This document shows, piece after piece, positions 1 through 15,709 of a stretch of 64,000 nucleotides of DNA. Made by a program: the position numbers and the translations under genes. The DNA lies in the NCBI RefSeq assembly GCF_020536995.1, contig NC_068362.1:1886826-1950825 (forward strand). Direction: 5' to 3'. Numbering within the stretch: the stretch's first letter is position 1; the number at the start of each line of letters is the position of its first letter. A model generated the notes under the pieces. It searched no databases. It was not told the DNA's origin and saw only the letters and a list, made by a program, of their open reading frames with translations. The stretch is from Dreissena polymorpha. Its lineage: Eukaryota > Mollusca > Bivalvia > Myida > Dreissenidae.

Positions 1-2127
1 TGGTTTGAGACTTCTTTTACACCAGTTAGATTAAATATTACCTTGGTTTAATGTTTTAGCACATAGTCTTATTTCTAAGCGCGGACAAAATGTATTTGTG
101 ATACCTTTATTCGCGTCAAAATTCATGCATTACCGGATCAGTTGTAGCCATAACAGATCACGCGATCGAAACCATTCAGGGGGGCACCTAACACGCTATT
201 TGAACTGTTGAAACATGATCTGTGTCATTTACAATGAGCAATATAAAGAAGTGAAACTCCAGCTGCTGGAGCAGTATTTAATTTTCATTAAAAACAATTA
301 GTTGGTCTTTTATTTAAGGCAAGTGACCGAATTCCCAAACAGTACAAAACAGCACAATACAGCACAATACAAACCAAAATAAAGTAACATTGCCAGTTAT
401 AAATTATATTCCTTATTTTTGTTATTATTTTTTTTCTATATGTTATCTTGTATCTACAGTTTAGGTATGATGTGTGAATTATCTGTTGAAAATCCTAAAT
501 AGATCGAAAAGATATGGGCATGTTATAAACCATGTAAATTGTTTGAATCATATCTAATCATTGATATTGAACATGGAGCATAAATAAAACATTCAGATTG
601 AGATCATTTATTGAAAGAATCAACAGGATTTGCATATATTTTAATATAATATATTATCAATACGCATATTATCACACTTGATCGGTTATTGCCTTAATTC
701 TTCATTTCATTTAAGGTGTTGCAAAATTTTAAACACTAATCAAAACTGAAATGGACTTTAGCAGGCACAAAGACTATTAAATGGCCTTTAAATTAATGCG
801 TAAACTTCTTACTTTCCAACAGAGTTATAGCATGTGGCCGCAAATAATGTTCAACCTTGATTTGGAAATGAGACAGAAGTCAACAAAGTCGTATATACAT
901 GTCAGCAAAACATACCGAAATGTTTGACAAAGAGTAGCTCAGATAACGATTCAATCAATGCGTTTTGAAGAACAAGCCTTGAAAATGCTGTGTGCAAAAA
1001 ATCTTCTAAAAATGTCAACTATTTATCTCTTTATGCAGACTTGAACATCAAAGTGATCCGCTATGGGTAATGATCCGGTAATGGTAACTTGACTGTACAT
1101 AAAAAAGGTGACGAAGTGCGTGTGCGCGCAAGCGTATGAAATGTAAACAAATGAAGGGTTTGAAAAAAGGTGAGGTTCGAGAATAGGTACTTTAACAATA
1201 GATATAATTGTTTTTTGTGGTGATAATAGACCAGTTTACGAGTGACGTAACGCGCACCTGCAAAGCTTAGACTCCGCCCACTGGTTGGCAAAAAGAGGTA
1301 GAATTCATACAAGTGCATATAGAGAAGATTAACAGAATCATCATTTTTAATGATAATCATGCAAAATATCAAATATGATTTTACTAATTATTTCTGAATA
1401 AAACATAAGCATGCAAGGCAATCCATCTTTGGAACAATTATATTGTTGTTATTATTAGTTTTTACTAACAGCGAACTCGGGAGTGGAACACAATCTAAGA
1501 GCTCGATATGTGATGACCACAAAAATCTCTCTACTTGGCATTTCTTCGTGACCATATGTAGTTAAAACATTCTCATAAATTGATTTTTTTTTCAGAATAA
1601 ATTAAAATTTAATGAACAAAAACAAATAAGGATGAAAACAAACAACCAATAGGTCAATTTTATGTACGCAACATAGGGTAACTGATTGTAACCTTTTTAT
1701 GTCTGAAAAACCTTACCTTGTTACACATTAATTCAATTCCCTTGATTAATGTAATTGTTTTATTTAATAGTTCACACTAATTTTGACAATCTTTGTTGCA
1801 GCATTAGAATCCCGGTGTTTAATTGCACGTTTGTTCATCACAAACCGATTATCTCGATATGATAGGATACTGTCCAAACAAACAATTACAAAGGAAACAT
1901 GGTGTCATAAACCCAGGGACCAATACTTGGATCCCTGCATAAACCACATGTGGCAGATCAGTGTCTGGTCATTAAACACAAGTAACGATACCTCCATGTC
2001 ATCTCTTGGCATATTGAGCAGTCATTTAAGCCAAATTTTAAAGCTAAAATACTGAACAGTTGCTTCAATAAAATATTTTAACATTAAAAAAAGAAGACAT
2101 TTGTCGGAAATGGATTAACAGGAACTA

Positions 2128-2172
<45 letters not shown>

Positions 2173-3529
2173 CTATCGTCACCTTAGGGCGAAGTGCGCA
2201 AAAACACAGCACTTTGGCGATGTTTTTTAACTTCTTTAAACTTAGTTTATATTTAATAACAATCTCATAATTAAATAATTTATGAGAAAAACATTGTAAA
2301 ACTATGAAAAAATATTTTAAATTTTGCACAATTATATGTTAAATTTCTAAATTTTCATTTTCGACTTAATTCTATTTCTACCTAATGCCAAAAAACCCAT
2401 ATAGAAATTTCACTTTATCTCTTCGATGCACTTGGGAGAAGGGAACTTAATACCGAAAACATACTAATTTACGCTCTACTTCTCTAAGACTGTTGATAAA
2501 TTTAGCAAAAATAAATATTTAAATGATAAATTATAAATAAAAATATATTCTGCCGATACACGTCTGTAAACGTAACAGCATAATTTTATTATGCGTTTAT
2601 GATAATTTTCTTACAATTTAATATAATATTTAATATTTATAATATTTATGTATTATCCGCGTGCTGATTTTTCTCTGATCTAAAAATAGAACACATACAC
2701 TAAGTAAATGTTAGGAATTAGGGTGCACTCAGATATATACGTTTATTTTTTAGATTCAATTGCTCTGTTCGATCGCGACCTCGGCGATGCATTAAATTTA
2801 TCCAAGTATTGTGTGCTTTTTGTTGGTTACTTCAGACGTTTGTGGAACATTCAAGATCTTACATTTATTTCGACTCACCTATGGTCGGTGTTGTGCTAAA
2901 CCGTTACGACATTGCTTTGCACGAATGAATCAGTGTACGCCTTTTACTTCTGCTTTATTATTTGTTTACAGTTTAGTGCTTGCATTTATTGCGCCTAATT
3001 TACCTCACATTTACTTATCACGTGATGCTTCGAATAGCCAATTACCTTTATGGTTAATATTCTTATCAATGTAAGTGTAATTACAAATATTATATAAATT
3101 CTAATTTTGATAACTGAATAAGTTCTTTGGTGGATTTTGATTAGCGTCTCTATAATGATGGCCAGCTAATGGTTAAAACAAAAACAAAACGAAACAACGT
3201 AAAAAACGACATTGAATAAAAGTGTGGTCATCTGCTATGAACGTTCATTAAATACATAGCATTGCGAATTTAAAACTATTTGAGAGATCCCGAACCTCAC
3301 ACTTAGCCCAGCGATATAAAACACACATAAGTGTGAATATTCTTTTGTAATACAAATTGAAAGGCAATAAAAGAGAGCATATAAATAATTTAATAACGGC
3401 TATATTAATCAATGGTTAGAAGAAACCACAGCATCAGAGTTATAGTTTTCTGAGGCACGATGCAATGAACGAAATAACAAGTATCAATTTTTCTTTTCGT
3501 TTGAACAAAAAAAAACACAAAAAAACGCG
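1..3529. other. AT-rich stretch with no recognisable gene
   Basis: Reading both strands I find only short open frames of AT-rich composition with no family motif and no convincing splice structure. Apart from a TA microsatellite near 2131 I recognise no repeat here. It could be intergenic or a long intron of a gene outside the window. Confidence 0.5.
2131..2168. repeat. (TA)n microsatellite
   Basis: An uninterrupted run of TA dinucleotides, about 19 units. The open frame that crosses it on the minus strand is an artefact of the repeat. Confidence 0.95.
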
Positions 3530-4032
3530 TCTGCTAATTTATTTGATGCATTTATTTGGTTTTCACTTACGCCAGTATTGTATCGAAGTATATGACAACG
3601 CATTCTCTTACTGTCGTAAAAATAAGACCTCTCGATATAAGATTTAACGATATTTAATAAATGTATACTTTATGATTATACTTTAAGAAGAAGAAAAAAC
3701 AGACAAACAAACATAACAGTGCACTCACACATATTGTGTATTAACTATTATACATAATACGGGTTCGATACATACAATATTCTCATTTGTACAAAATATT
3801 TGTTCTGATATCGCATAATTGGTATGCAATTGTCAAAAATTGTACGCCTGAATATTCATATACGGCTATAAACAAGCATGTTGCAATATACATATATTTT
3901 GCCATACAAGTTTTATAATTTCGCTTGCATCTTTCTATTTCTATGCATTTGTAGGCATTTGAAGGGAATTTTAAACACAGCACTGACCGCAGTTTTATCT
4001 GATATTTTGTGATGCTATGCAATGTAGGACCA

Positions 4033-4465
4033 TAGGCGGATCCCCTAAAATCGCCAAAGTAAAGTCAATTCATTTGATGTTTAACACTTAACTAGATCTT
4101 AATCACCTATTTAAACATGTCAAAGCATTCAACATCACTATAATCGTGGCGCTTCCGGGGAGCTTTGCCCCCCTGGACCCCCAAAACGATAAACTATGCA
4201 CTTTTTGGCATTAAAAGAAGGTACTTTGATGAAAGTATATAAGGCGTGACATGGTCGAGAAGTGGTTGTCAAAGCCTTCAAAATCACTAAAATCGTGGAG
4301 CTTAGGGGGGGGGGGGGGGGGGGGGTTGGGGCTTCGCCCCCCTGGACCCCTATCAGGACTATGCCCTGCACCCACCAGAGGTTCTAGCGGCCCCCCTGGA
4401 CCACCAGCAAAACTTTGAATATCCCGCCCCCACCCCAAACCAGAAATCCCGGATCCGCCCCTGTG
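4033..4465. mobile_element. Short inverted-terminal-repeat element with poly-G tract
   Basis: The ends are AGGCGGATCC at the left and its inverse GGATCCGCCCCT at the right. Inside, a block around AAATCGTGG...CCCCCTGGACCCC occurs twice, and a run of 21 G bases lies at 4305-4325. This looks like a non-autonomous DNA transposon inserted in the array. Length polymorphism or error is likely at the G run. Confidence 0.55.
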
Positions 4466-6490
4466 GACGGGTTGTTGTTTTGAAAATCTTTCTAGGGAAG
4501 CATATTTGTTTACATGTGTATACCCTGTATTTTTTGTACCCAAATGTTTTTTCGTACCCAAGTTTGTTTTGGCATACTTTGTACCCTGAAGTTTTGTGTT
4601 TTGTTACCGTTTTCTAAATTATGTATCTTGGTGGATTTGAGCAAATAATACAAGTATTTGTCCAGCGTAAAGAAGCCTGTACGTCAGGTATACCCTTAAC
4701 ACAGTATTGAGTTGAGGTACCTGACAGCTTTCATGTTTGTCGTCGGTTAATTGACAATCAATTTATATAAAGTAAATAGTCTATAAAATTGATCTTGGCA
4801 ACAAAAATGTTCACACCTTAAAAAGGCACTTCACCATTTAAACTGATGTTAAATTTAATCCCAACTGCTTAGTTGAAGTAGTTTATTAATGTTTATGTTG
4901 AGTCATTTTAATACTGAAATAACTTTGCATAAAAATAAATCAGTTTCGTTAACACATGTTTTCTCTTATAATCACATGTGTAAACACGTATGTCCGAAAA
5001 AAGCATTGTCAACAATCTTGTTCATTTTTAGATCTGCTTATTCATTCTTAGAAAGATATTTTATTATTATGTATTTTTATATACATTTCCAGCATTAGGT
5101 TGCATTTTCCACAGTGTGCAATTGCTGGAAGAAAAAAGCAACGTATAAATACAAAGTTTTGTGCTTTCATTTCATTATATTACGGGCTTTTTGCAGCAAT
5201 ATGAAACACGTTTTAGCTTCTGATTATTTCCCGTAAGAATGTGTTTTGTTTTCTACGCAAACAGTATTATGTCGAAGTATATGAACGCATTCTCGTTATG
5301 GTGTCAGATTAAATATCGTCATATAAAATGTAACGACATATAATAAATGTAGATTTTATGATGATTTTTTATATAAAAATAGAACAAACGTAAAACATAT
5401 TCACGCAAAGTGTAAATTGACTTGATTCACTACTTATTTTTCAATAAATAGTAACCTCTTAGCATTGTTCCTCTCATTTGTACGAAATATATCGCCCTGT
5501 TCTTATGTAATATGCATACAATGTACGCCTGAACACATATATGGTAGTCAAATAAAAATGCATGTAGGAATATATACATTTTATTATAATAGTTCATTAT
5601 TTTGCTTGCATGAACAAACGGATACTTTCTATGTGTGAGTATTTCCAGCATTAGGGGGAATTTTAAACAAAGCGCTTTTTAGAACATATTCTGTGGTTGC
5701 ATAATTTTTCTGTTCGTTTATACCCTGTAATCTGTTCATGACCATGTTTTATGATCAGAATGCATATACCGTTTTCTAAATATGCATTCATTATATAATA
5801 TTATTGCATAAACTCTATCTATAATGCCCTCTGGCGGGATGCAGAAACTTGGCAAAAAGAGGGCTTTAACGGGAGAAATCATGTATTAACAATGCGATTC
5901 ACGTGCCGTTCAAGCGCTGTAATGTGTTTTACATATCCATAATCTGGTCTACGCGCAGTTACTTCCCTTCTCCAGCCTTCGACGACTTTCCAAGCATAAA
6001 TGGGGAACTGAATAAGCATCAGTTTCCACATGCATGCAGGGATAATGACTATTTCAATCCACTTTTCAAGTTACTATATCACCTGCACTCTCTTGACAAC
6101 AGCTTTATTGTATTGGCAACGTCATTGAAGTTAAGGTTATTTACTCAACACTTTCAAAAGACTATGCTGTAAATGTAAGTGTTTATGTACCTTCAACGTT
6201 CCTGCTGTAAATTCCAAAATAATTCCTCATTTCTTACTTTACGCTGCTGCATTTCAACTTTGCATTAATCCACTGTTTAAACACATTTTTAATCGAAAAC
6301 TGCCCACCGAAGGTAAAGCCTCGTCATTTCGTATGATGACCGAGTGAGGCATATCTAAAACACAACCTTGAACTGTATTTAAATAATCGAATTATTTTGT
6401 CGATGTCGTATGAACAAAATATTGTTTTCAATGTTATTTAAAATTATTTTGGTATGTGTGATTTGTTTATGCAATAATAGCGAAAATACC

Positions 6491-6648
6491 CATTTTCTCG
6501 GACATGATCATCTGCCGGCGCTCTCAAAATCCGTTCCTGCCCTCGTGCCTGCGGGCGCTCTCAAAATCCGTTCCTGCCCTCGTGCAGCGCACTCGGGCAG
6601 TAACGGATTTTTCGAGCGCCCGCAGACGATCATGCCCTCGAAAACGTG
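6491..6648. repeat. GC-rich inverted repeat inside AT-rich array
   Basis: A block beginning GCGCTCTCAAAATCCGTTCC occurs twice in direct order and is followed by its inverse (GGATTTTTCGAGCGCCCGC). The outer flanks are also inverted copies. The whole stretch can fold into a long hairpin and differs sharply in GC content from its surroundings, which suggests an inserted palindromic element. Confidence 0.7.
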
Positions 6649-9600
6649 TATTATCCCTATAGTAAAACTCTAGTTGCTCCAGCATTTATTTAGGATAGAA
6701 AAATCATATTTTAAAGTACATGTAATCTATGTGATCATAAACGTAAACACAATTCCAATAGTTGTTACATCTTTTACATATTTTATTTCAGTTTTCGTGA
6801 ATGTATAATTATGCATCATGATGGATTTCAACATAGCATACAGCATCGTTTGTCCAACGAAAAAGAGTCTGTACTATGGGGATGCCCTTAACACAGCATT
6901 AAATCGAAGTACGTGAAAGCTTTTGTTTTTGTCGTCGGATGATTTAAGTTCAATTTTTATAAATAAATTAGTCTATAACAACGCATTTAGAAATAAAAAC
7001 ATTCAACCTGAAATAGAACATCACCATTTAACTAGATGTTAAATAACAAATCCAACTGCTAAGATGAAATAGTTTATTATTTTTTATGTTTCGTCATATT
7101 AATACTGAAATAAATTTGCATAAAATTAATCTGTTTCTTAAACAAAGTTTTTTTTATAATCACATCTGATTATTCATTCTCAGACATCTAGTTTTATTAT
7201 TATGTACTTTTATATACTTTCCCAGCATTAAGTTGCATTTTATACAGTGTGCAATGTTATGTTTGGTTTTATAAATTCATACTGACTTGAAGAAAAACAA
7301 CATATGAAAACAAACATTTGTGTTGTCATTTTAGTATATTAAGGCCTTGTAGCAGCAATGTGATCACAATTTTAGCTTCCGCTAATTTCTGACGCATTTA
7401 TTTGGTTTTCTTCTGAAACAGTATTATGTCGAAGAATATGAACGCATTCTCTTTATGGAGTCAAATTATAATAGCTGGACATGACAATTAACGATATATA
7501 TTAATGTAGATTTTATGATTTTATCAAACACCCAACAGAAAACTAACATCATATTCACGCATATTGTAAATTGTCTTCATTCACTACTTACATGTTCTCC
7601 ATAAATAATTTCATCATAGCATTGTAACTCTTCTCATTTAAACAAAATACTGATTCTGTAATCGATCTACTCTTATGTGATATGCATAATAGTTACGCCT
7701 GAATATACATACATGTACATGGAAGGCAAGTAAATAAACTTGAAGGAATATATACATTTTACCGAAATAGTTTAATGTCTGTGTTTATCCAGCATTAGTG
7801 GGATTTTTAAACAAAGTGTTTTGTGAAGTATACTAATGTAAAACTTCCGCTGCTCCAGCAGCACAGCATTCCCATCAATAACATTTAAAACATATTCTGG
7901 GGTTGCATACTTTATGTTTACACATGTTCATCCTGTAATCCATTCAGGACCATGTTTTTGTTCAGCATGCCTATAGCGTTTTCTCAACATGCTTTCATTA
8001 TATAAGAGTAAAAGTCTAGTTGCTTCAGCGTTTATTTAGGATAGACATGTTATGATTTAATGTACATGTAATTTTGATAATATACGTTAACATTAATTCA
8101 AAAGTTGTGATATCTTTAATAATATTTATTACCGTATTCGTGCATGTTTAATTATGTACCATGATGGTGTTCAGCATAGCATAGTTTCTCCAACGAAAAG
8201 GAGCCTGTACTATGGGTATGGCCTTTAATCAGCATTAAATCGAAGTACATGAAAGCTTTTATTTTTGTCGTCTTTCAAAACATCTTCGTGGGGTTTTATA
8301 ACTTTTGTTTGGTCGTGTATACCTTGTAATCCCTTCAGGACCATGTTTTATGGTCAGCATGCATTTAACGTTTTTTAAATATGCCATCATTATATAAGAG
8401 TAAAACTCTAGTTTCTCCAGCCTGTATAAAGGATACAAATGTTATATTTTAAAGTACATGTTATTTCTGATCATGTACGATAACAAAAATCAACAGATTT
8501 GATAACTTTTATAAATTTTATTACCGTTTTTGTGAATGTATATTTACGTACCATGCTGGGTTTAAGCATAACATACAAGTACAGTCAAACGTAAAGGAGG
8601 CCTTACTATGGGTTAGCCCTTTAATCAGCATTAAGTCGAAGTACCCGAAAACTTTTTTGTTTCTCGTCGGATAATTTATGTTCATTTTATAAAAAAAATA
8701 ATCTAAAACAATGATTTTGGCTACAAAAACGTTTACACCTTATATAGCACATTTCCATATAAAAAGATGCAAAATTAAAAATCCAACTGCTGTTATTTTT
8801 ATGTTCAGCATGCCTATATCGTTTTCGCAATATGCGTTAATTAAAAAAGGGTAAAACTCTAATTGCTCCAGCGTTTATTTAGGAAATAAATACAATGTTT
8901 TAAAGTACACGTAATTTCTGATTATGTATGTTAACAAAATCCAAAATGTTGTTATATCCTTTATTTATCTTTTAACTGTTTTCATGAATGTATAATTATG
9001 TACCATGATGGATGTCAGCACAGCATACACGTATTTTTGCAAAAAGGAGCCTGTACTATGGATATGCCCTTAAATCAGCATTAAGCAGAATAATATAAAA
9101 GCTTTCATTGTTAAACATCTCAATTATTCAGGTTTGATTTATACATAAACATATATATAACAACTATTTGTGGCAACAACACCGAATACAAAACATAAAG
9201 CACTTCAACATTTGAAGATATGTCAAATTAAAATCCGATTACAAAGCTGTTTGTTTATTTAATGTTTCGTCTAATGCAAACTAAAATTAATTTGCAAGCA
9301 TTATTTTTTCAACAAATGCTTTCTTTTACAATCATATTTGTAATCACAGATGTCGGGAAGACAGCATCGCCAAGAATCTAGTTAATAATTAGATCTGATA
9401 AGTCATACTCAGACGGATAACTTTTTGTATATATTTTGCAGAGTTTTCAGAATTAAGTTGCAGTTTTACCTAGTGTACAATGTTAGTTTTGGTTTGTTCA
9501 TACGGACTTGCTTGAGGAAAACAATATCCTTACACAATTTTTTTACCGACAATATTTTAGAGTAAGCACGTGTTTCAGCAACGTGATCGAAGTGTTAGAG

Positions 9601-9949
9601 TCTGCTAATTGAATTGATGTATTTAATTTGTATTTTGTCAAAAATCAATTGATGTTACATTATCGATATATGATAAATGTACATTTTGATTTATGATGTT
9701 ATGTTTAGTGAGAGACGACACACATGCACACGTTTACGCATATTTCAAATGGACTTAAAACAATACTTATTTTTTTACTACTTTAATAATATCGCTTCAA
9801 TGGATGCATTTCTTTTATCTATTTGTATTCATGTTCAGTATTGGGAGGGAATTTTAAATAAAGCGCTGATAAAAGTTTTGCTCCAATTTTGTCTTGTATT
9901 TTGTAATGTTTACATCGCAGCTTTCTGTTCAGGAAATTGGTCTATTACA

Positions 9950-10173
9950 GTGGAGAGCCAGCTCATTCGTGAGAGTTTTCTAAAGGTATCATGATCTTTT
10001 AAAACAAATAAGTATTTTTCAGTAAAGTGCAACCGCAATATGAAGTCCCCACACTGATCCGACATTTGTCTAGCCGTTCAAACGCGCGGTTGCACTTTAC
10101 TGAAAAAATACTTATTTGTTTAAAAAGATCATAAAACCAATAGAAAACTCTCAAGAAATAGCGGGCTCTCCAC
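9950..10173. mobile_element. Foldback MITE (87-bp arms)
   Basis: The left arm (9950-10036) starts GTGGAGAGCC and the right arm (10086-10173) ends GGCTCTCCAC; the two are inverted copies through AAACAAATAAGTATTTTTCA and GTGCAACCGC, with a loop of about 49 bp. No coding capacity. Confidence 0.75.
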
Positions 10174-13100
10174 TTTATCCCATTAAAAATGGTAAAATAT
10201 TTAAAAAGAGATCCTTAAAAATGTTAACTGGGTCGCGCTTTATTCTCCCAACACAGATCCGAAAAAGTCACGTGGTATAGGCACCGTGTTAATGCTAATA
10301 AAGCGTCATACTGATACAACACATATTAAGATTTCTTTCGTTAATATCACTAAAGTCATTTAAACATTTACATTCATGATATTTATTCTTGTAAATAAGG
10401 ATATACATTAAATGTTTTTAAATAATTTCTGAACATGTGTGTCAATAATTTTCTAAATGTTTATGATTTGTTACCGTTAATGTAAAAGTATTTGTCCAAC
10501 AAAAAGAAGCCTGTGCTGTGAGTATGGCCTTAAAGCATAATTAAATCGTAGAATCTGAAAGCTTTCATTTTTGTCGTCCGAATAAGGCAAGGTCAATTCG
10601 CATCAAAAAATAAAATAATATAAGAACGATTGTGGGAAAAGGACCGAACAGAAGTAAAATAGCACTAAACAATTTAAACAGATGTAAATTTAAAATCCAA
10701 CTGTAAAGTCGAAATAGTTTTTTTTGTTTTGTCTTATGCATGTTTAAATAACTTTACAACCAAACATTTCTTATTTGTATTTTCTATTTGTACAAAATAT
10801 TGGTTCTGATATCGCCTTATTCTTATGCAATAAGAATTGAATAACCGACAAGGTTATACAAACGCATGTTGAAAAATATATACTGCCTTACAAGTTTAAT
10901 AATTTCGCTTGTATGGACGCACTGCTTCTTTCTATGTTTATGCATTTAAAACATTTGGAAAAAAATTAAACAAAGCGCTTGCTGCAGTTTACTGCAGTTT
11001 TGTCGTGTAATTGTAATGTTTTGCATTTCAGCTTTCTGGTCAGGCAATGTATCACTTCCCTCACACGGACTAGTTACAATGAAGTAGGGATTGGTGTTCT
11101 GAAAATATTTCTAGGGAGGCATAATATTTGTTTACACGTTTATACCCTATAATACAGTCTGGACCAAATGTAAGGTCCAGTATGCGATATGACACATTTA
11201 AACTACCAATCTCTAGTTGCTCAAGCGTTTATTTATGATTGTAATGTTATGTTTTAAAGTACATGTAATTTCGTATCATGTACGTTAGCAAAATTCTAAA
11301 AGTTGTGAATTTTGTTTAATATATGTATAACCATTTTCGTGAACGTTAAATAATGTACCATGCTAGATTTCATCATAGCATAACAGTATTTGTCGAACGA
11401 AACGGAGCCTGTACTATGGGTATGCCCTTAAATCAGCATTAAGTCGAAGTACCTGAAATATTGAATACCTGAATATTTGTCGTCGGATAATTTAAGTTTA
11501 ATTAATATAAATAAATTATTCTATAAAAAATAATTCGGCAAATCATATGATCACACCTTCAATATCACATTACCATTTAAACAGATGCAAAATTTAAAAT
11601 CCAATGGCTTAGTTGAACCAGTTCATAATGTTTAATATTTCCATATATTAATATTGAAATAACTTTGCATAAAAATAAATCCTTTTCTTAAACAAATGCT
11701 TTCTCTTATAATCACATGTGAAACACCGATGTTGGGAAAATAGCATTGTAAACAATTTATGTCATTATTTGATCTGATTATTCATTCTTGGAGAGATAGC
11801 TTTATTTTATGTATTTTTATATATATTTCCAGAATTAGGTTACCTTTTCCACATTGTGCAATGCTATGTTTGGTTAAATTCAGTCAAACTTGCAGGAAGA
11901 AAAAACTATCGATACAAAGTTTTGTGTTGGAATTTTATTATATTAAGCGCTTGTCGCAGCAATTTGATCTACGTTCCAGCTGCTGCTTATTTCTATGATG
12001 CATTTAATTGGTTTTCTACTAAAACAGCATTATGTCAAAGAATATGAACGCATTCTCGTATTGGTGTAAAAACTAATATATCTCGATATAACAATTAACG
12101 ATATATAATAATGTAGATGTTATGATGTATGTTGTATAAAAACAGAAAATCATCAACATATTCACGCATATTGTAAATTGACTTGAAACGCGTCTAATGT
12201 GTTTTCGAAAAATATTAACCTCATAACAGTGTAACTCTCGTTTGTACGAGAATCTGATCCTGACATCGCCGTATTCTTATGTAATTTGCATACAGTGTAT
12301 GCCTGAATAAACATATATGGTATTGACATAACAACGCATGTAAGAATATATACATTTTACCATTATTGTTTATTGTTTGCTAGCGTATACTCTGTTATCC
12401 ATTCAGGACCATGCTTTATGTTCAGCATGCCTTTAACGTTGTTTAAATATGCGTTCATTATATAAGAGTAAAACTCTAGGTTCTCCAGCTGTAATTTATG
12501 ATAGCAATGTTATGTTTTACCGCACATGTAATTTCTGATCATGGACGTTAGCAAAATTCAACAGTTGTGATATCTTTCATACTATTATATTTCATTACCG
12601 TTTTGTGAATGTATATGTCTTTAGCAATGATTTAGGCAACAAAAAGTACATTCTTTAAATAGTACATCACCATTTAAACACATGAAATAGTTAATCAATG
12701 TTTATGTTGAGGCATATGAATACTGAAATTACTTTGCATAACAATACATTCTTATCTTTAACAAATATTTTCTCATATCATAACATGTGTACACACAGAT
12801 GTTGGGAAAGTAGAATTGCCAACAACCTAGTTTATAATATTATCTGATTCTTTATACTTAGACGGATCGCTTTAATTTTATGTATTTTATATAAATTTTC
12901 AGCATTAGGTTGCATTACTCACACCGTGCAAAGCTATGTTTGGTTTTATTCATTCGGACGAAAAAAAAAGTATCAATAAAAAATTGTGTTGGCATTTAGG
13001 GCTTGTTGCAGCAACGTGATCATGGGTTTAGCTTCTGATAATTTCTTTTATTGATATATTTTTATCTGAAACAGTATAATGTCGAAGTATATACACGCAT

Positions 13101-15709
13101 TATCGTAATATGTCAAACTAAATATCTTCATATAAAATATAACGATATATAAAGAATGTAGATTTTATTATGTATTTTTTATAAAAACACAAACAAAAAA
13201 TGGTTAACATATTGACCTATATTTAAAATAGACATGACTCACCACTTCTGTGTTCTGGATAAATATTAACCTTATAGCTGAGCATTGGAACTCTCATTGC
13301 GCGAAATACTGATTTTGATATCGCCTTATTGGTAAGTAATGTGCATACAGTGTACGCTTGGATATGCATACATGCTAAGCAAACAAAAAACGTATGTAGG
13401 AAAATATTTTCATTTTAGCATAATATTTTAATTATTTTGCTTGCATGGACAAACTGATTATTTCCATGCGTGTGTATTTCCAGTTTATACGTGTTTACCA
13501 TGCAATCCATTCAGGACCATGTTTTATGTTCAGCATGGCTATATCGTTTTCTAAATATGCGTTCATTATATCAGAGTAAAACTCTGGTGCTCCAGCGTTT
13601 ATTTATGATAGAAATTAGTACATGTAATTTCTGATCATGTACGTTAACACAATTCCTAAAGATGTGATATGTTATATTTATTTTATTACCGTTTTCGTTA
13701 ATGTATACTTATGTACCATGATATTGTCAGCATAGCATACACGTAATTGTCCAACGAAATGGAGGCTGTACTATTGGTTAGCCCTAAAATCAGCGTTTTG
13801 TCGAAGTACCTTAAAAATAATTCAAAATACAAATCCAACTGCTTAGATGAAATATTTTATTAATATGTATGTTTTGTCATATACATACTGTAATAACTAA
13901 GCATAAAAATAAATCCTATTCTTAAACAAATGCTTTCTATTATAATCACATTTTTAAAACATATGTTGGAAAAGTAGCGTTGCAAACAATATAGTGCATA
14001 ATTGTATCTGTTTCTTTATACTTAGCAGTATATTTATTAATGTATTTTATATATATTTTCATGTTTGGTTTATTCATTCGGACTTGCTGGAAGAAAAGAA
14101 AGTATAAATAAAAAGTTGTGTTATGTCTTTTTGTATATAAAGGCTTGTTGCAGGAGCGTGATCAAAGTTTCAGCTTCTGATAATTTCTTTTATGCATTTA
14201 TTTTGTTTTCTACTAAAACAGTATTATGTTGAAATATCTGTACGTACTCTCTTGATGGTGTCAGAATAAATATCTTCATATAAGATTTAGCGATATATAA
14301 TACATGTAGATGAAATGATGATTTTTTTATATAAAAAACAAACAGAAGAAAACGTGGCATATTCACACATGTTGTAAATTGACTTGATTCACTGCTGAGG
14401 TGTTCTCTATAAATATTAACCTTATGGCATTGTAACTCTCATTTGTACGAAATACTGATTCTGATATCGCCTTATTCTTATGTAATATGCATATAATGTA
14501 CTCCGGAATACACATATATTGCAGTCAAATAGAACCGTTGTAGGAATATATACATTTTCCCATTATAATTTATTATTTCGCTTGCATTCACAAACGGATT
14601 CTTCCTATGTGTGTGTATTTCCATCATCATGTTGATTTTTAAACAAAGCGCTTTTTAGAACATATTCTGGGCTTCATAATTTACGTTTACACGTGTATAC
14701 CCTGTAATCCATTCATGTTTTATGTTCAGTATGCCTATATCGTTTTCTAAATATGCGTTTTTTATATAAGAGAGAGAAAAACTCTTGCTCCAGCGTTTAT
14801 TTAGGATAGAAATGTTGTCGTTTTAAGTACATTATCAGATCTGGCTTATTCATTCTTAGAAAGATATTTTTATTATGTATTTGTATATACATTTTCAGCA
14901 ATAGGTTGCATTTTCCACAGTTGTGACATTGCTGGAAGAAAAAAAAAGGATTACAAAGTTTTGTGCTTTCATTTATTTATATTAAGGGCTTTTTGCAGCA
15001 ATATTTTAGCTTCCGATTATTTTATGTAAGAATGTATGTTGCTTTCTACGCAAACAGTATTATGTCGAAGTATATGAACACATTCTCTTTATGATTTCAG
15101 ATTAAATATCTTCATATAAAATGTAACGACATATAATAAATTTAAATTGTATGATGTTTTTTTTAAAAATGAAATACAGAACAACGTAAACATATTCACG
15201 CATATTGTCAATTGACTTGATTCACTACTTATTTCTCGATAAATAGTAACCTCTTAGCATTGTTACTCTCATTTGTACAAAATATATCGCCCTATTATCA
15301 TGTAATATGCATACAATGTACGCCTTAACACGTATAGGGTAGTCAAATAAAAATACATGTAGGAATATATATATTTTACTATAATAGCTTATTATTTCGC
15401 GGGCATGAACAAACGGATTCTTTGTATGTGTGAGTATTTCCAGCATTAGGGGGAATTTTAAGCAAAGCGCTTTTTCAAACATATTCTGCGGTTGCATAAT
15501 ATGTCTACTCGTTTATACCATGTAATCCATTCAGGGACCATGTTTTATGATCAGCATGCATATACCGTTTTTCTAAATATGCATTCATTATATAAGAGTA
15601 AACTCTAGTTGCCCCAGCATTAATTTATGATAGAAATGTCATGTTTTAAAGTGCTAGTAATCTATTTGATCATGAACGTTAACACAATTCCATAAGTATT
15701 ATATATTAA

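Noticed and set aside
4138-4561. Proline/glycine-rich minus-strand proteins
   Set aside because: Produced by the poly-G tract and GC-rich part of a short transposon.
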